Shown: positions 31,271 to 39,535 of the stretch, one piece after another
Layout: each line of letters begins with the position of its first letter
Position numbering within the stretch: position 1 is the stretch's first letter
Origin: CAVQCJ01 sp963711005
Lineage (GTDB): Bacteria > Actinomycetota > Actinomycetes > Prado026
DNA length: 64,000 nucleotides
Direction: 5' to 3'
NCBI GenBank assembly: GCA_963711005.1
Contig: CAVQCJ010000002.1
Location: forward strand, 310,001 to 374,000
Translations under genes and position numbers: made by a program
Notes under the pieces: generated by a model
Told to the model about the DNA's origin: nothing
Database searches by the model: none
The model's input: only the letters and a program-made list of their open reading frames with translations

Positions 31271-32365
31271 TCAGGAGAGGCGGGCGGCTGCTGCGGCGAC
31301 GCGTTCGTCGGTCGCGGTGAGCGCGACCCGCACGTGCCGAGCGCCGGCAGCGCCGTAGAAGTCTCCGGGGGCGACCAGGATCCCGCGCTCGGCCAGCCAC
31401 CGCACGGAGTCCCGGCACGGCTCGTCCCTGGTCGCCCACAGGTACAGCCCCGCCTGCGAGTGGCCGATCGTGAAGCCGGCGCGGCCGAACGCCTCGACCA
31501 GCACCTCGCGCCGGCGCAGGTACCGCTCGCGCTGCACCACCACGTGCTCGTCGTCGTCGAGAGCCGCAGCCATCGCGGCCTGGACCGGGGACGGGACCAT
31601 CAGCCCTAGGTGCTTGCGCAGCGCGACGAGCTCGGCGACCAGCGCGGGGTCTCCGGTGACGAACCCGGCCCGGTAGCCGGCGAGGTTCGAGCGTTTGGAC
31701 AGCGAGTGCACGGCCAGCAGTCCTTCGTGGCTGCCGCCGCAGACGTCCGGGTGCAGCACGGACACCGGCTGCTCGGACCACCCCAGCTCCACGTAGCACT
31801 CGTCCGAGGCGACCACCGCGCCGCGCTCGCGCGCCCACGCGACCACCTTGGCCAGGTGCTCGGTCGGCAGCACCCGTCCGGTGGGGTTGGACGGGGAGTT
31901 GAGCCACACGAGGTCGACGCGCGCAGGTCCCAGCGCGACCAGCGAGTCGCCGGCCACCACCTGTGCACCGGCGACCAGCGCCCCCACGGCGTACGTCGGG
32001 TAGGCCAGCTCCGGGACGAGCACCCGAGCGCCGGGTCCGAGACCGAGCAGCCCGGCCAGCCCGGAGACGAGCTCCTTGGAACCGATGGTCGGCAGGACGT
32101 CGCCCGGGTCGACCTGCGCGCGCAGCGTCCGGTCCACCCAGCCGGCGGCCGCCTCGCGCAGCCGGGCGGTGCCCTGCACCGTCGGGTAGCCCGGGGCGTC
32201 GGACGCCGCACGCAGCGCCTCCTGGACGACGGCCGGCGTCGGGTCGACCGGGGTGCCGACGGACAGGTCGACGATGCCGTCGGGGTGCGCACGGGCGCGC
32301 TCGGCGTCCGCGGTCAGCAGGTCCCAGGGGAAGTCGGGCAGCCGCCCGGAGACCGGTCCGGTCAG
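31271..32365 (-). CDS. dapC: Succinyldiaminopimelate transaminase (DapC), probable CTG start
   Basis: This 364-residue fold-type I aminotransferase of the actinobacterial DapC group has SGRLPDFPWDLL, GIVDLSVGTPVDPTP, LPTIGSKELVSGLAGLLGLG, VWLNSPSNPTGRVLP, VASDECYVELGW, the PLP lysine in SLSKRSNLAGYRAG, and LGILVAPGDFYG-like ERGILVAPGDFYGAAG. It makes N-succinyl-LL-diaminopimelate. No ATG, GTG or TTG lies between the ferredoxin stop region and codon 50. A CTG at 32365 overlaps the ferredoxin TGA (CTGA), exactly where coupled starts sit elsewhere in this window, and matches homologue N-termini. Ferredoxin-dapC adjacency is conserved in actinobacteria. Confidence 0.9.
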   Translation of the reverse strand: MTGPVSGRLPDFPWDLLTADAERARAHPDGIVDLSVGTPVDPTPAVVQEALRAASDAPGYPTVQGTARLREAAAGWVDRTLRAQVDPGDVLPTIGSKELVSGLAGLLGLGPGARVLVPELAYPTYAVGALVAGAQVVAGDSLVALGPARVDLVWLNSPSNPTGRVLPTEHLAKVVAWARERGAVVASDECYVELGWSEQPVSVLHPDVCGGSHEGLLAVHSLSKRSNLAGYRAGFVTGDPALVAELVALRKHLGLMVPSPVQAAMAAALDDDEHVVVQRERYLRRREVLVEAFGRAGFTIGHSQAGLYLWATRDEPCRDSVRWLAERGILVAPGDFYGAAGARHVRVALTATDERVAAAAARLS

Positions 32366-32688
32366 TGCTCGACCGCCTGCGGGGGCAGCGCTGCCACGAT
32401 CGGGTGGTCTTTCTCGATCTTGCCGAGCTTGGCCGCGCCGCCGGGTGACCCGAGGTCGTCGAAGAACTCGACGTTCGCCTTGTAGTAGTCCTTCCACTGC
32501 TCGGGGACGTCGTCCTCGTAGAAGATCGCCTCGACCGGGCAGACCGGTTCGCACGCACCACAGTCCACGCACTCGTCCGGGTGGATGTAGAGCATCCGCT
32601 CGCCCTCGTAGATGCAGTCGACCGGGCACTCCTCGATGCACGCCCGGTCGAGGACATCGACACATGGCAGGGCGATGACGTAGGTCAC
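32362..32688 (-). CDS. fdxA: 7Fe-type ferredoxin (FdxA/FdxC)
   Basis: This 108-residue ferredoxin has two cluster motifs: CVDVLDRACIEECPVDC (the [3Fe-4S] type N-terminal cluster with one Cys displaced) and CVDCGACEPVCPVEAIFYED for [4Fe-4S]. The C-terminal extension (PEQWKDYYKANVEFFDDLG) is characteristic of actinobacterial FdxA/FdxC. It is a low-potential electron carrier. The GTG at 32688 follows AAGGAGGAG by 6 nt, one of the strongest ribosome-binding sites in the window. Its TGA overlaps the proposed dapC CTG start. The order fdxC-dapC agrees with M. tuberculosis Rv1177-Rv1178. Confidence 0.95.
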   Translation of the reverse strand: MTYVIALPCVDVLDRACIEECPVDCIYEGERMLYIHPDECVDCGACEPVCPVEAIFYEDDVPEQWKDYYKANVEFFDDLGSPGGAAKLGKIEKDHPIVAALPPQAVEH

Positions 32689-32798
32689 CGAGCTCCTCCT
32701 TGCTGCGGCGCCCGGGCGATCCCGGTGCGTCTGGACGCCACCTAGTATCGCCAGCGCCCCGCTCCCTGTCTTGCCCGGGTCACCGCTAGGAGGGCCGC

Positions 32799-33584
32799 GT
32801 GTCGTCGCCGGAGTGCCGGACCACCGTGGCGAGCCTGGAGGCCGTGGCCGCGCGCGGCTGGCGGGGTACGGAGACCGAGCCGCTGGGGGGCTGGCTGCTG
32901 CGCGCGGCCGGCGGTTTCACCGGACGGGCCAACTCGGCCCTCCCGCTCGGTGACCCGGGGCTGCCGGTCGGCCCGGCGATCACCCGGGTGGAGGACTGGT
33001 ACGCAGCCCGCGGGTTGTCGCCTCGGTTCCTGCTCCCGCTGCCGGACGCCCGGGCGGTCGACGACGAGCTGGCCGCACGCGGCTGGCTGCTCGGCGACGT
33101 GGTCCGGGTGCTCGTCGCACCGGTCGCCGGCCTGGCGGCGGGAGGCGTGGCGGACCGGGCGGCCGGCCGCCCCGCGGTGCGGCTGGACGACCGGCCGGAC
33201 GACGCGTGGGTGGCGGCCTACCACTACCGGGGCGGCGTGCTGCCGCCCCGTGCGCGCGAGGTCATCGAGCACGGCGACACGCTCGCGTTCGCGTCGGTCC
33301 GCGACGGCGACGGACGCGTGCTCGCGATCGCCCGCGGCTCGGTCGACGCGGCCGCCGACGGGGTCGGCTGGCTCGGGGTCACCGCGGTCGAGGTGGACCC
33401 GCCGGCGCGCCGCCAGGGCCTGGGCGGGGTGATCCTGCGCGGGCTCGCCGGCTGGGCGCAGGAGCGGGGCGCCGGCTGCTGCTACCTGCAGGTCGCGGCG
33501 GACAACGCCGCAGCCCTCGCGCTGTACGCAGGCGCGGGGTTCGCCGAGCACCACACCTACCAGTACCGGCTGGCACCTGGCTGA
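32799..33584 (+). CDS. GNAT-family N-acetyltransferase
   Basis: This 261-residue protein has a degenerate N-terminal half (AARGWRGTETEPLGGWLLRA through DWYAARGLSPRFLLPLPDAR) and a C-terminal GNAT domain with VTAVEVDPPARRQGLGGVIL (acetyl-CoA motif) and LQVAADNAAALALYAGAGF. The same two-part protein is usually found upstream of the ferredoxin gene in actinobacteria. The substrate is unknown. The GTG at 32799 has AGGAGGG at 32788-32794. It is divergent from the ferredoxin gene. Its stop codon overlaps the first bases of a perfect inverted repeat. Confidence 0.88.
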   Translation: MSSPECRTTVASLEAVAARGWRGTETEPLGGWLLRAAGGFTGRANSALPLGDPGLPVGPAITRVEDWYAARGLSPRFLLPLPDARAVDDELAARGWLLGDVVRVLVAPVAGLAAGGVADRAAGRPAVRLDDRPDDAWVAAYHYRGGVLPPRAREVIEHGDTLAFASVRDGDGRVLAIARGSVDAAADGVGWLGVTAVEVDPPARRQGLGGVILRGLAGWAQERGAGCCYLQVAADNAAALALYAGAGFAEHHTYQYRLAPG

Positions 33585-33615
33585 CATATCGTCTCGCCGT
33601 ACGAGACGATATGTC
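33583..33615. promoter_or_regulatory. Perfect 14-bp inverted repeat: operator or terminator
   Basis: GACATATCGTCTCG-CCGTA-CGAGACGATATGTC is a perfect dyad with a 5-nt centre. Its right arm ends 21 bp before the -10 box of the next gene, over the -35 position. AT-rich ends and the symmetric form suit a TetR-type operator; termination of the GNAT gene is the alternative. Confidence 0.5.
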
Positions 33616-33636
33616 CCATATGATGGATGGCGCGGG

Positions 33637-33642
33637 TAGGGT
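33637..33642 (+). promoter_or_regulatory. Probable -10 box (TAGGGT), leaderless
   Basis: TAGGGT is followed by CGGCCGC and the ATG at 33650. Confidence 0.5.
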
Positions 33643-33649
33643 CGGCCGC

Positions 33650-34405
33650 ATGGGCTGGGACGCGCAGGCGTACGACGAGCGGTTCGGGTTCGTCAGTGGC
33701 TACGGCCGCGGCCTCGTCGAGCTGCTCGGCCCGCGCTCCGGCGAGGCGGTGCTCGACCTGGGCTCGGGGACCGGGCAGCTCGCCGCCGAGATCGCTGCGT
33801 CCGGCGCATCCGTGCAAGGACTGGACCGCGACGAGCAGATGGTCCTGCGGGCCCGCGCCCGGTACCCCGACCTGACGTTCCGGCTTGGCGACGCCCGCAC
33901 CTTCACCGTGCCCGGGCCGGTCGACGCGGTGTTCTCCAACGCGACCCTGCACTGGGTCCCGGTCGGCGACCAGCCCACGGTCCTGGACCGGGTCCGCGCC
34001 GCGCTGCGTCCGGGCGGACGCTTCGTCGCCGAGATGGGCGGCGCGGAGAACGTCGCCGCCCTGCTGGCCGCCGCCGACCGTGCGCTGGTCGAGCTCGGGC
34101 TGGAGCCCGTCCCGCACCCTTGGTGCTTCCCGTCCCCGGCCGAGCAGGCCGCGCGGCTCCAGTCGGCCGGCTTCGACGTCCGGCTGCTGAAGCACTTCGC
34201 CCGGCCGACGCGGCTCGCCGACGGCGACAGCGCCGCGGACCTGTTCCGGATGTTCGGCCAGTGGCTGCTCGAGGCCACTCCCCCGGACCGCCACGACGAG
34301 CTGCTCGCCGCCGTCGACCGCCACGCCGGCCCGGCCCTGCGCGACGCCGACGGCCGGTGGACCGCGGACTACGTACGGCTGCGGTGGTGGGCCGTCGCCC
34401 GGTAG
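33650..34405 (+). CDS. Class I SAM-dependent methyltransferase
   Basis: This 251-residue protein of the Methyltransf_11/25 type resembles trans-aconitate 2-methyltransferases. It has VLDLGSGTGQLAAEIAASGA (motif I), QGLDRDEQMVLRARARYPDL, VDAVFSNATLHWVPVGDQPT and LRPGGRFVAEMGGAENVAAL, with a C-terminal substrate region (QSAGFDVRLLKHFARPTRLA). The FSNATLHWV motif is strongly associated with small-acid or tellurite-type methyltransferases; the substrate is not certain. A leaderless start at ATG 33650 is preferred over an upstream ATG inside the promoter. A perfect dyad lies over the -35 region, suggesting specific regulation. Confidence 0.88.
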   Translation: MGWDAQAYDERFGFVSGYGRGLVELLGPRSGEAVLDLGSGTGQLAAEIAASGASVQGLDRDEQMVLRARARYPDLTFRLGDARTFTVPGPVDAVFSNATLHWVPVGDQPTVLDRVRAALRPGGRFVAEMGGAENVAALLAAADRALVELGLEPVPHPWCFPSPAEQAARLQSAGFDVRLLKHFARPTRLADGDSAADLFRMFGQWLLEATPPDRHDELLAAVDRHAGPALRDADGRWTADYVRLRWWAVAR

Positions 34406-34488
34406 CCCGCCGACGCCCGGCCCGCAAGGATGGGGGACGGTGCCGAACGAGCCGGAGCGCAGGCCAAGAAGACGCGAGGAGAGCAGCC

Positions 34489-35514
34489 ATGCAGCTGGGA
34501 ATGGTCGGGCTGGGGCGGATGGGCGCCGGCATGGTGCGGCGGCTGATGCGCGCCGGCCACGAGTGCGTGGTCTTCGACGTGAACCCGGGCTCCGTCGCCG
34601 CGCTGACCGCGGACGGGGCCCGGGGCGCGTCCTCGCTCGCGGAGTTCGTCGGCATGCTGGCCGGCCCGAAGACGGCGTGGGTGATGGTGCCCGCAGCGTT
34701 CACCCAGCAGACGGTCGACGAGCTCGCGGCGCTCATGAGCGAGGGCGACATCATCGTCGACGGCGGCAACTCGTACTACCGCGACGACGTGGACACCGCG
34801 GCCCGGCTGGCACCGCGCGGGATCCGGTACGTGGACTGCGGCACCAGCGGCGGGGTGTTCGGGCTCGAGCGCGGCTACTGCCTGATGGTCGGTGGCCCCG
34901 ACGACGCGGTCGGGCACCTCGCCCCGGTCTTCGAGAGCCTCGCCCCCGGTTTCGACGCGGCTGGGCGCACCCCCGGATTCGACGGTGACCCGACCACCGC
35001 CGAGCGGGGCTGGTTGCACTGCGGCCCGAACGGCGCCGGCCACTTCGTGAAGATGGTGCACAACGGGATCGAGTACGGGCTCATGGCGGCCTACGCCGAG
35101 GGGCTGGCGATCCTGCGCCACGCCGACGCCGGGCGCGAGGAGCGCGCCGCCGACGCCGAGACGACCCCGCTGCGCGACCCGCAGTACTACCAGTACCAGC
35201 TGGACATCCCGGCCGTCGCCGAGGTGTGGAGGCGCGGCAGCGTGGTCGCGTCCTGGCTGCTCGACCTCACGTCCAAGGCCCTGCAGGCGGACCCGGAGCT
35301 GTCCGGGTTCGGCGGGCGGGTCTCGGACTCGGGCGAGGGACGGTGGACCGTGCTCGCCGCGGTGGACGAGGGGGTGCCCGCGTACACGATCACGGCGGCG
35401 CTGTTCGAGCGGTTCTCCTCGCGCGGGAACGCCGAGTACGCCGACAAGATCCTCTCCGCGATGCGCAAGGAGTTCGGCGGGCACGCCGAGCAGGCGCACG
35501 GCGGGAGGAGCTGA
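34489..35514 (+). CDS. gnd: 6-phosphogluconate dehydrogenase, decarboxylating (NAD-type, GndA-like)
   Basis: This 341-residue protein has the 6PGDH Rossmann domain (MQLGMVGLGRMGAGMVRRLM), the substrate motif IVDGGNSYYRDDVDTAARLA, YVDCGTSGGVFGLERGYCLM, and the catalytic region CGPNGAGHFVKMVHNGIEYG. It is of the short type (about 300-340 residues, lacking the second helical repeat), usually NAD-dependent. It oxidatively decarboxylates 6-phosphogluconate to ribulose-5-phosphate and CO2. The ATG at 34489 has GAGGAGAG upstream. pgi follows after 4 bp, so two enzymes acting around glucose-6-phosphate are co-transcribed. Confidence 0.93.
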   Translation: MQLGMVGLGRMGAGMVRRLMRAGHECVVFDVNPGSVAALTADGARGASSLAEFVGMLAGPKTAWVMVPAAFTQQTVDELAALMSEGDIIVDGGNSYYRDDVDTAARLAPRGIRYVDCGTSGGVFGLERGYCLMVGGPDDAVGHLAPVFESLAPGFDAAGRTPGFDGDPTTAERGWLHCGPNGAGHFVKMVHNGIEYGLMAAYAEGLAILRHADAGREERAADAETTPLRDPQYYQYQLDIPAVAEVWRRGSVVASWLLDLTSKALQADPELSGFGGRVSDSGEGRWTVLAAVDEGVPAYTITAALFERFSSRGNAEYADKILSAMRKEFGGHAEQAHGGRS

Positions 35515-35518
35515 GCCG

Positions 35519-37165
35519 ATGCCGTACCGCATCGACCGGACCCCGCAGTGGGCTGCGCTGCAGGCGCACCGCGAAGAGCTCGGTGACGTGACGCTGCGCG
35601 AGCTGTTCGCGGCGGACCCGGCCCGCGGCACCACGCTGACCGTCCAGGCCGGTGACCTGTACCTGGACTACTCGAAGAACGTCCTGACCGCGCAGACCGT
35701 ACGGCTGCTGGTGGCGCTGGCCGAGCAGGCCGGGCTGCGCGAGCGGATCGAGGCGATGTTCACCGGCGAGCACATCAACACGACCGAGGACCGAGCGGTC
35801 CTGCACGTCGCCCTGCGGATGCCGCGGACCGAGACCCTCGTCGTCGACGGTCAGGACGTCGTCGCCGACGTGCACGACGTGCTCGACCGGATGGGCTCGT
35901 TCGCCCGCGACGTCCGCGGGGGCGCCTGGACCGGCCACACCGGGCTGCGCATCCGTACGGTCGTGAACATCGGGATCGGCGGGTCGGACCTCGGGCCGGC
36001 GATGGCGTACCAGGCGCTGCGCGCGTACGCGGACCGCTCGCTGGAGCTCCGCTTCGTGTCCAACGTCGACCCGACCGACATGACCGAGGCGCTGCAGGGG
36101 CTGGACCCCGCGCAGACGCTGTTCATCGTGTGCTCGAAGACGTTCTCCACCCAGGAGACGCTGGCCAACGCGACCGCGGCGCGGGAGTGGCTGCTGCGCG
36201 GCCTCGGGCTCGAGGAGGGCAAGGACGATGGCGCCGTCGCGCGGCACTTCGTCGCGGTCTCGACCCAGGCCGACCGGGTCGCGGCGTTCGGGATCGACAC
36301 CGCCAACATGTTCGGGTTCTGGGACTGGGTCGGTGGGCGCTACTCGTTCGACTCGGCGGTCGGGCTGTCGTTGATGGTCGCCATCGGCCCGGTGCAGTTC
36401 GGCGAGATGCTCGCCGGGTTCCGCACGATCGACGAGCACGTCCGGCACGCGCCGTTCGAGCGGAACCTGCCCGTGCTCCTCGGGCTGATCTCGGTCTGGT
36501 ACGGCGACTTCTTCGGCGCGCAGAGCCAGGCCGTGCTGCCGTACAGCCAGTACCTCGCGCGGTTCCCTGCCTACCTGCAGCAGCTGTGCATGGAGAGCAA
36601 CGGCAAGTCGGTGACCCGCGACGGCGACCCGGTGCACTGGGACACCGGCGAGATCGTCTGGGGCGAGCCCGGGACGAACGGGCAGCACGCGTTCTACCAG
36701 CTGCTGCACCAGGGCACCCGGCTGGTGCCGGCCGACTTCATCGGCTTCGCGCAGCCGGTGCACGACCTGGACCGCATGCACGACCTCTTCAGCTCCAACC
36801 TGCTCGCCCAGCCGCGCGCGCTCGCGTTCGGGAGGACGGCCGACGAGGTGGCTGCCGAGGGCGCCGCGCCGGACGTCGTCGCCCACAAGGTCATGCCGGG
36901 CAACCGGCCGTCGAACACGATCCTCGCCCCGCAGGTGACGCCGTTCGTGCTCGGGCAGCTGGTGGCGACGTACGAGCACCGGGTGCTGACCCAGGGCGTG
37001 GTGTGGGGACTGGACTCGTTCGACCAGTGGGGGGTGGAGCTCGGCAAGGTGATGGCCAACCAGCTCGCGCCGCTGCTCACCTCCGCGGGCGCGCCGGACC
37101 TCTCCGGCCTGGACTCCTCCACGGCCGAGCTGGTGCGGCGGCTGCGCGCCGGCCGGCACGGCTGA
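35519..37165 (+). CDS. pgi: Glucose-6-phosphate isomerase
   Basis: This 548-residue phosphoglucose isomerase shows the family signatures VVNIGIGGSDLGPAMAYQAL, LFIVCSKTFSTQETLANA, FWDWVGGRYS, ESNGKSVTRDGDPVHW and GEPGTNGQHAFYQLLHQGTR (catalytic His/Lys region), ending with WGVELGKVMA. Full length compared with bacterial and eukaryotic PGI. It interconverts glucose-6-phosphate and fructose-6-phosphate in the cytosol. The ATG at 35519 lies 4 bp after the gnd stop, with GGAGGAGC as ribosome-binding site inside the end of gnd. The cysS gene begins 19 bp downstream. Confidence 0.97.
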   Translation: MPYRIDRTPQWAALQAHREELGDVTLRELFAADPARGTTLTVQAGDLYLDYSKNVLTAQTVRLLVALAEQAGLRERIEAMFTGEHINTTEDRAVLHVALRMPRTETLVVDGQDVVADVHDVLDRMGSFARDVRGGAWTGHTGLRIRTVVNIGIGGSDLGPAMAYQALRAYADRSLELRFVSNVDPTDMTEALQGLDPAQTLFIVCSKTFSTQETLANATAAREWLLRGLGLEEGKDDGAVARHFVAVSTQADRVAAFGIDTANMFGFWDWVGGRYSFDSAVGLSLMVAIGPVQFGEMLAGFRTIDEHVRHAPFERNLPVLLGLISVWYGDFFGAQSQAVLPYSQYLARFPAYLQQLCMESNGKSVTRDGDPVHWDTGEIVWGEPGTNGQHAFYQLLHQGTRLVPADFIGFAQPVHDLDRMHDLFSSNLLAQPRALAFGRTADEVAAEGAAPDVVAHKVMPGNRPSNTILAPQVTPFVLGQLVATYEHRVLTQGVVWGLDSFDQWGVELGKVMANQLAPLLTSAGAPDLSGLDSSTAELVRRLRAGRHG

Positions 37166-37184
37166 CCGCGGCACCGGACCCGTC

Positions 37185-38603
37185 GTGCTGCGCCTGTACG
37201 ACACCCGCGCCCGGGCCACCGTCGACATCGTGCCGGCCCGTGCCGGAGTGCTGACGCTGTACTGCTGCGGCCCGACCGTGTACCGGGACGCGCACGTCGG
37301 CAACCTGCGGACGTTCCTGCTCGGCGACCTGGTCCGGCGCACGGCCGAGCTGGACGGCCTGCAGGTCCGGATGGTGCAGAACGTCACCGACGTCGGGCAC
37401 ATGGCCGACGACGACGACCTCGCCGTGTCCGGGTCGGACAAGGTGCTCGCCGGGGCTGCGGCCGAAGGGCGCGAGCCGATGGACGTGGCCCGGCACTACG
37501 AGGCCGCGTTCCACTCCGACCTGGCGCTGCTCGGGATCCGGCCGGCGCAGGCGTACCCGCGCGCCAGCGAGTCCATCGGACTGATGCTCGACCTCATCGC
37601 TCGGCTGGTCGAGCGCGGGCACGCCTACGTCGGAGACGACGGCTCGGTCTTCTACGACGCGGCGAGCTTCCCGACGTACGGCGCGCTGTCCGGGAACCGG
37701 CTCGACGCGCTGCGTCCCGGGCACCGCTTCGAGGGTGCGGTCGACGAGGCCAAGCGGTTCCACGCGGACTGGGCGCTGTGGAAGCGTGCCGGGGACCGCC
37801 GCCAGCTCGTGTGGGACTCGCCGTGGGGGCCCGGCTTCCCCGGCTGGCACATCGAGTGCTCGGCGATGTCGGTGCACTTCCTCGGCGACGTGATCGACGT
37901 GCACACCGGCGGCATCGACCTGCGCTTCCCGCATCACGAGGACGAGCGCGCGCAGTCCGACGCCGCCGTCGGGCACGAGGTGGTGCGGCACTGGCTGCAC
38001 GGCGAGCACCTCCTGTTCGAGGGCCGGAAGATGGCCAAGTCGAGCGGCAACGTCGTCCTGCTGCGTGACGTCGTCGCGCGCGGGCTGGACCCGCTCGCCC
38101 TGCGGCTGGCGTTCCTGGGCACGCGGTACCGCACCCAGGTGGACCTGAGCTGGGACGCGATCGCCGCCGCCGACCGGCAGCTGACCCGGTGGCGGGACCG
38201 CGTCGCCGACTGGGCCGAGGAACCGTCCCGGCCGGTCCCGACGGAAGTGGCCGAGGTGCTGCTCGGCGTGCTGCTGGACGACCTGGACACCCCGCGTGCC
38301 CTGCAGGCCCTGCGCCGGCTGGAGCGCGACGAGGCGGTCCCGGCCGGCGCGAAGTTCGAGACGTTCGCGTACGCCGACCGGGTGCTCGGCCTGGACCTGG
38401 TCCGGTCGGTCGGCCGGCCCCGCGACGCAGGCGCAGCCGGCGACCTGCCGGCCGGTGCTGCCGAGCTCCTGGCGGCCCGCGATGCGACCCGGGCCGCGAA
38501 AGACTGGCCCGAGTCGGACCGGTTGCGGGCCGCGCTGGCCGCCCTCGGCGTCCAGGTCACCGACACCCCGGCCGGCCAGACCTGGACCCGCACCCACCCC
38601 TGA
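37185..38603 (+). CDS. cysS: Cysteinyl-tRNA synthetase
   Basis: This 472-residue class I aminoacyl-tRNA synthetase has YCCGPTVYRDAHVGNLRTFL (zinc-binding Cys plus the HIGH-like HVGN), FPGWHIECSAMS and FPHHEDERAQSDA (zinc ligands Cys, His, Glu), and KMAKSSGNVV, a KMSKS loop. The C-terminal anticodon-binding domain is present (RDATRAAKDWPESDRLRAAL, then GVQVTDTPAG), which argues for true CysRS rather than the mycothiol ligase MshC. A second cysS elsewhere is possible, because the usual actinobacterial cysS lies near ispF. GTG 37185 is the start. It ends before a long bidirectional hairpin. Confidence 0.93.
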   Translation: MLRLYDTRARATVDIVPARAGVLTLYCCGPTVYRDAHVGNLRTFLLGDLVRRTAELDGLQVRMVQNVTDVGHMADDDDLAVSGSDKVLAGAAAEGREPMDVARHYEAAFHSDLALLGIRPAQAYPRASESIGLMLDLIARLVERGHAYVGDDGSVFYDAASFPTYGALSGNRLDALRPGHRFEGAVDEAKRFHADWALWKRAGDRRQLVWDSPWGPGFPGWHIECSAMSVHFLGDVIDVHTGGIDLRFPHHEDERAQSDAAVGHEVVRHWLHGEHLLFEGRKMAKSSGNVVLLRDVVARGLDPLALRLAFLGTRYRTQVDLSWDAIAAADRQLTRWRDRVADWAEEPSRPVPTEVAEVLLGVLLDDLDTPRALQALRRLERDEAVPAGAKFETFAYADRVLGLDLVRSVGRPRDAGAAGDLPAGAAELLAARDATRAAKDWPESDRLRAALAALGVQVTDTPAGQTWTRTHP

Positions 38604-38608
38604 CCCGG

Positions 38609-38682
38609 CCGTTCCACACCCGGTGTCGGGGTGGATGGCACGGTCTGCCGCGGGTACCACCCCGACGCCGGGTGTGGAACGG
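38609..38682. terminator. 26-bp hairpin between cysS and the cupin gene
   Basis: Positions 38609-38634 and 38657-38682 form a 26-bp stem with a single mismatched (wobble) pair and a 22-nt loop. It lies between convergent gene ends and has no T-tract. Confidence 0.7.
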
Positions 38683-38701
38683 CTCGACGGCGCGGCGGCG
38701 C

Positions 38702-39151
38702 TCATCGGTCGCCGCCGAGAAGGGTAGGGAGGTTGACGACGATCGCCTCCTGAGTACTGCGAGCGATCACCACCACGGCCTCTTCGTCCGGCGACGGGTT
38801 CTCCTCGCGGTGCGGCGTGTACGGCGGCACGAAGACGAAGTCGCCGGGGGCGGTCTCGATCCGCACCTCGACGCCGCCGTCGGCGAAGACGAACACCGGG
38901 TGGCCGGCGACGACGTAGATCGCGGTCTCTGACTCGCCGTGGTGGTGGTCGCCCGAGCTCGTGGCCGGGTCGACGTGGGTACGGCCCATCCACAGCCGCT
39001 CGGACCCGACGGCGGCACCGGAGACCGCGGCGAACCGGCGCATGCCTGGCGTCTGCGCGGTGTCCGGGCTCAGCGACGTCCCGGCGACGTGCTCGAGCCG
39101 GCGGTGCCAGGGCGTGCCGCCGGAGTCGCTGGTCGGGTCGGAGCCACCCAC
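38702..39151 (-). CDS. Cupin-domain protein
   Basis: This 149-residue single-domain cupin has the two cupin motifs: SSGDHHHGESETAIYVVAGH (metal-binding His-x-His...Glu) and PGDFVFVPPYTPHREENPSP (Pro-Gly-Asp...His). The His/Glu metal ligands are intact, so a metal-dependent small-molecule enzyme or sensor is possible; the substrate is unknown. The GTG start at 39151 lies 6 nt after TACGAT, a leaderless arrangement. It is convergent with cysS and divergent from the small membrane-protein gene at 39226. Confidence 0.88.
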   Translation of the reverse strand: MGGSDPTSDSGGTPWHRRLEHVAGTSLSPDTAQTPGMRRFAAVSGAAVGSERLWMGRTHVDPATSSGDHHHGESETAIYVVAGHPVFVFADGGVEVRIETAPGDFVFVPPYTPHREENPSPDEEAVVVIARSTQEAIVVNLPTLLGGDR

Positions 39152-39157
39152 GGTCGG

Positions 39158-39163
39158 ATCGTA
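39158..39163 (-). promoter_or_regulatory. Probable -10 box (TACGAT) of leaderless cupin gene
   Basis: TACGAT on the minus strand is followed by CCGACC and the GTG at 39151. Confidence 0.5.
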
Positions 39164-39213
39164 CGGCTGGTCGGATCGCGCGGCCGTCCTTGCCGGGCGG
39201 CGGGCCGCGGGGA

Positions 39214-39219
39214 GACACT
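39214..39219 (+). promoter_or_regulatory. Probable -10 box (GACACT), leaderless
   Basis: GACACT is followed by CCGAGC and the ATG at 39226. It would drive the small membrane protein, arylformamidase-like and kynU genes. Confidence 0.4.
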
Positions 39220-39225
39220 CCGAGC

Positions 39226-39528
39226 ATGGCGACCCTGGACCTGCCGTCCGCCGGACCCGACCCTGCCGGACCCGACCCGATCGACGTCGGGCCGGAGATC
39301 GAGTTCTCGGACGTGCCGGACGCCGGGCCGGACGTCCCCGTCGACCCGCACTGGGCGGACCTGCGCGGCGGCGTGCTCCCGGCCGTCTACATGCCGCCGT
39401 CGATGGCTGGCCTCGGGCCGCGGTCGACGTGGCTGCGCGGCATGGCCGTGGTCCTCGCGGCGATGTTCGTGCTGGCGACGGCAGCCGGGGTGTGCCTCAC
39501 GTACGGCCCGCCGCACGTCTGGCCCTGA
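39226..39528 (+). CDS. Small single-pass membrane protein, unknown function
   Basis: This 100-residue protein has a long Pro/Asp/Gly-rich acidic N-terminus (DVPDAGPDVPVDPHWADLRG) that reads as cytoplasmic and disordered. A basic patch and one transmembrane helix follow near the C-terminus (WLRGMAVVLAAMFVLATAAG). It is the first gene of the probable kynurenine operon, 7 bp before the alpha/beta-hydrolase gene. No family was recognised. A longer reading from an upstream start would cross the promoter, so ATG 39226 is preferred. Confidence 0.65.
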   Translation: MATLDLPSAGPDPAGPDPIDVGPEIEFSDVPDAGPDVPVDPHWADLRGGVLPAVYMPPSMAGLGPRSTWLRGMAVVLAAMFVLATAAGVCLTYGPPHVWP

Positions 39529-39535
39529 CCGCTCG

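Noticed and set aside
37185..38603. MshC (mycothiol cysteine ligase) instead of CysRS
   Set aside because: The protein is longer than MshC and retains the C-terminal anticodon-binding region and a KMAKS loop typical of CysRS.
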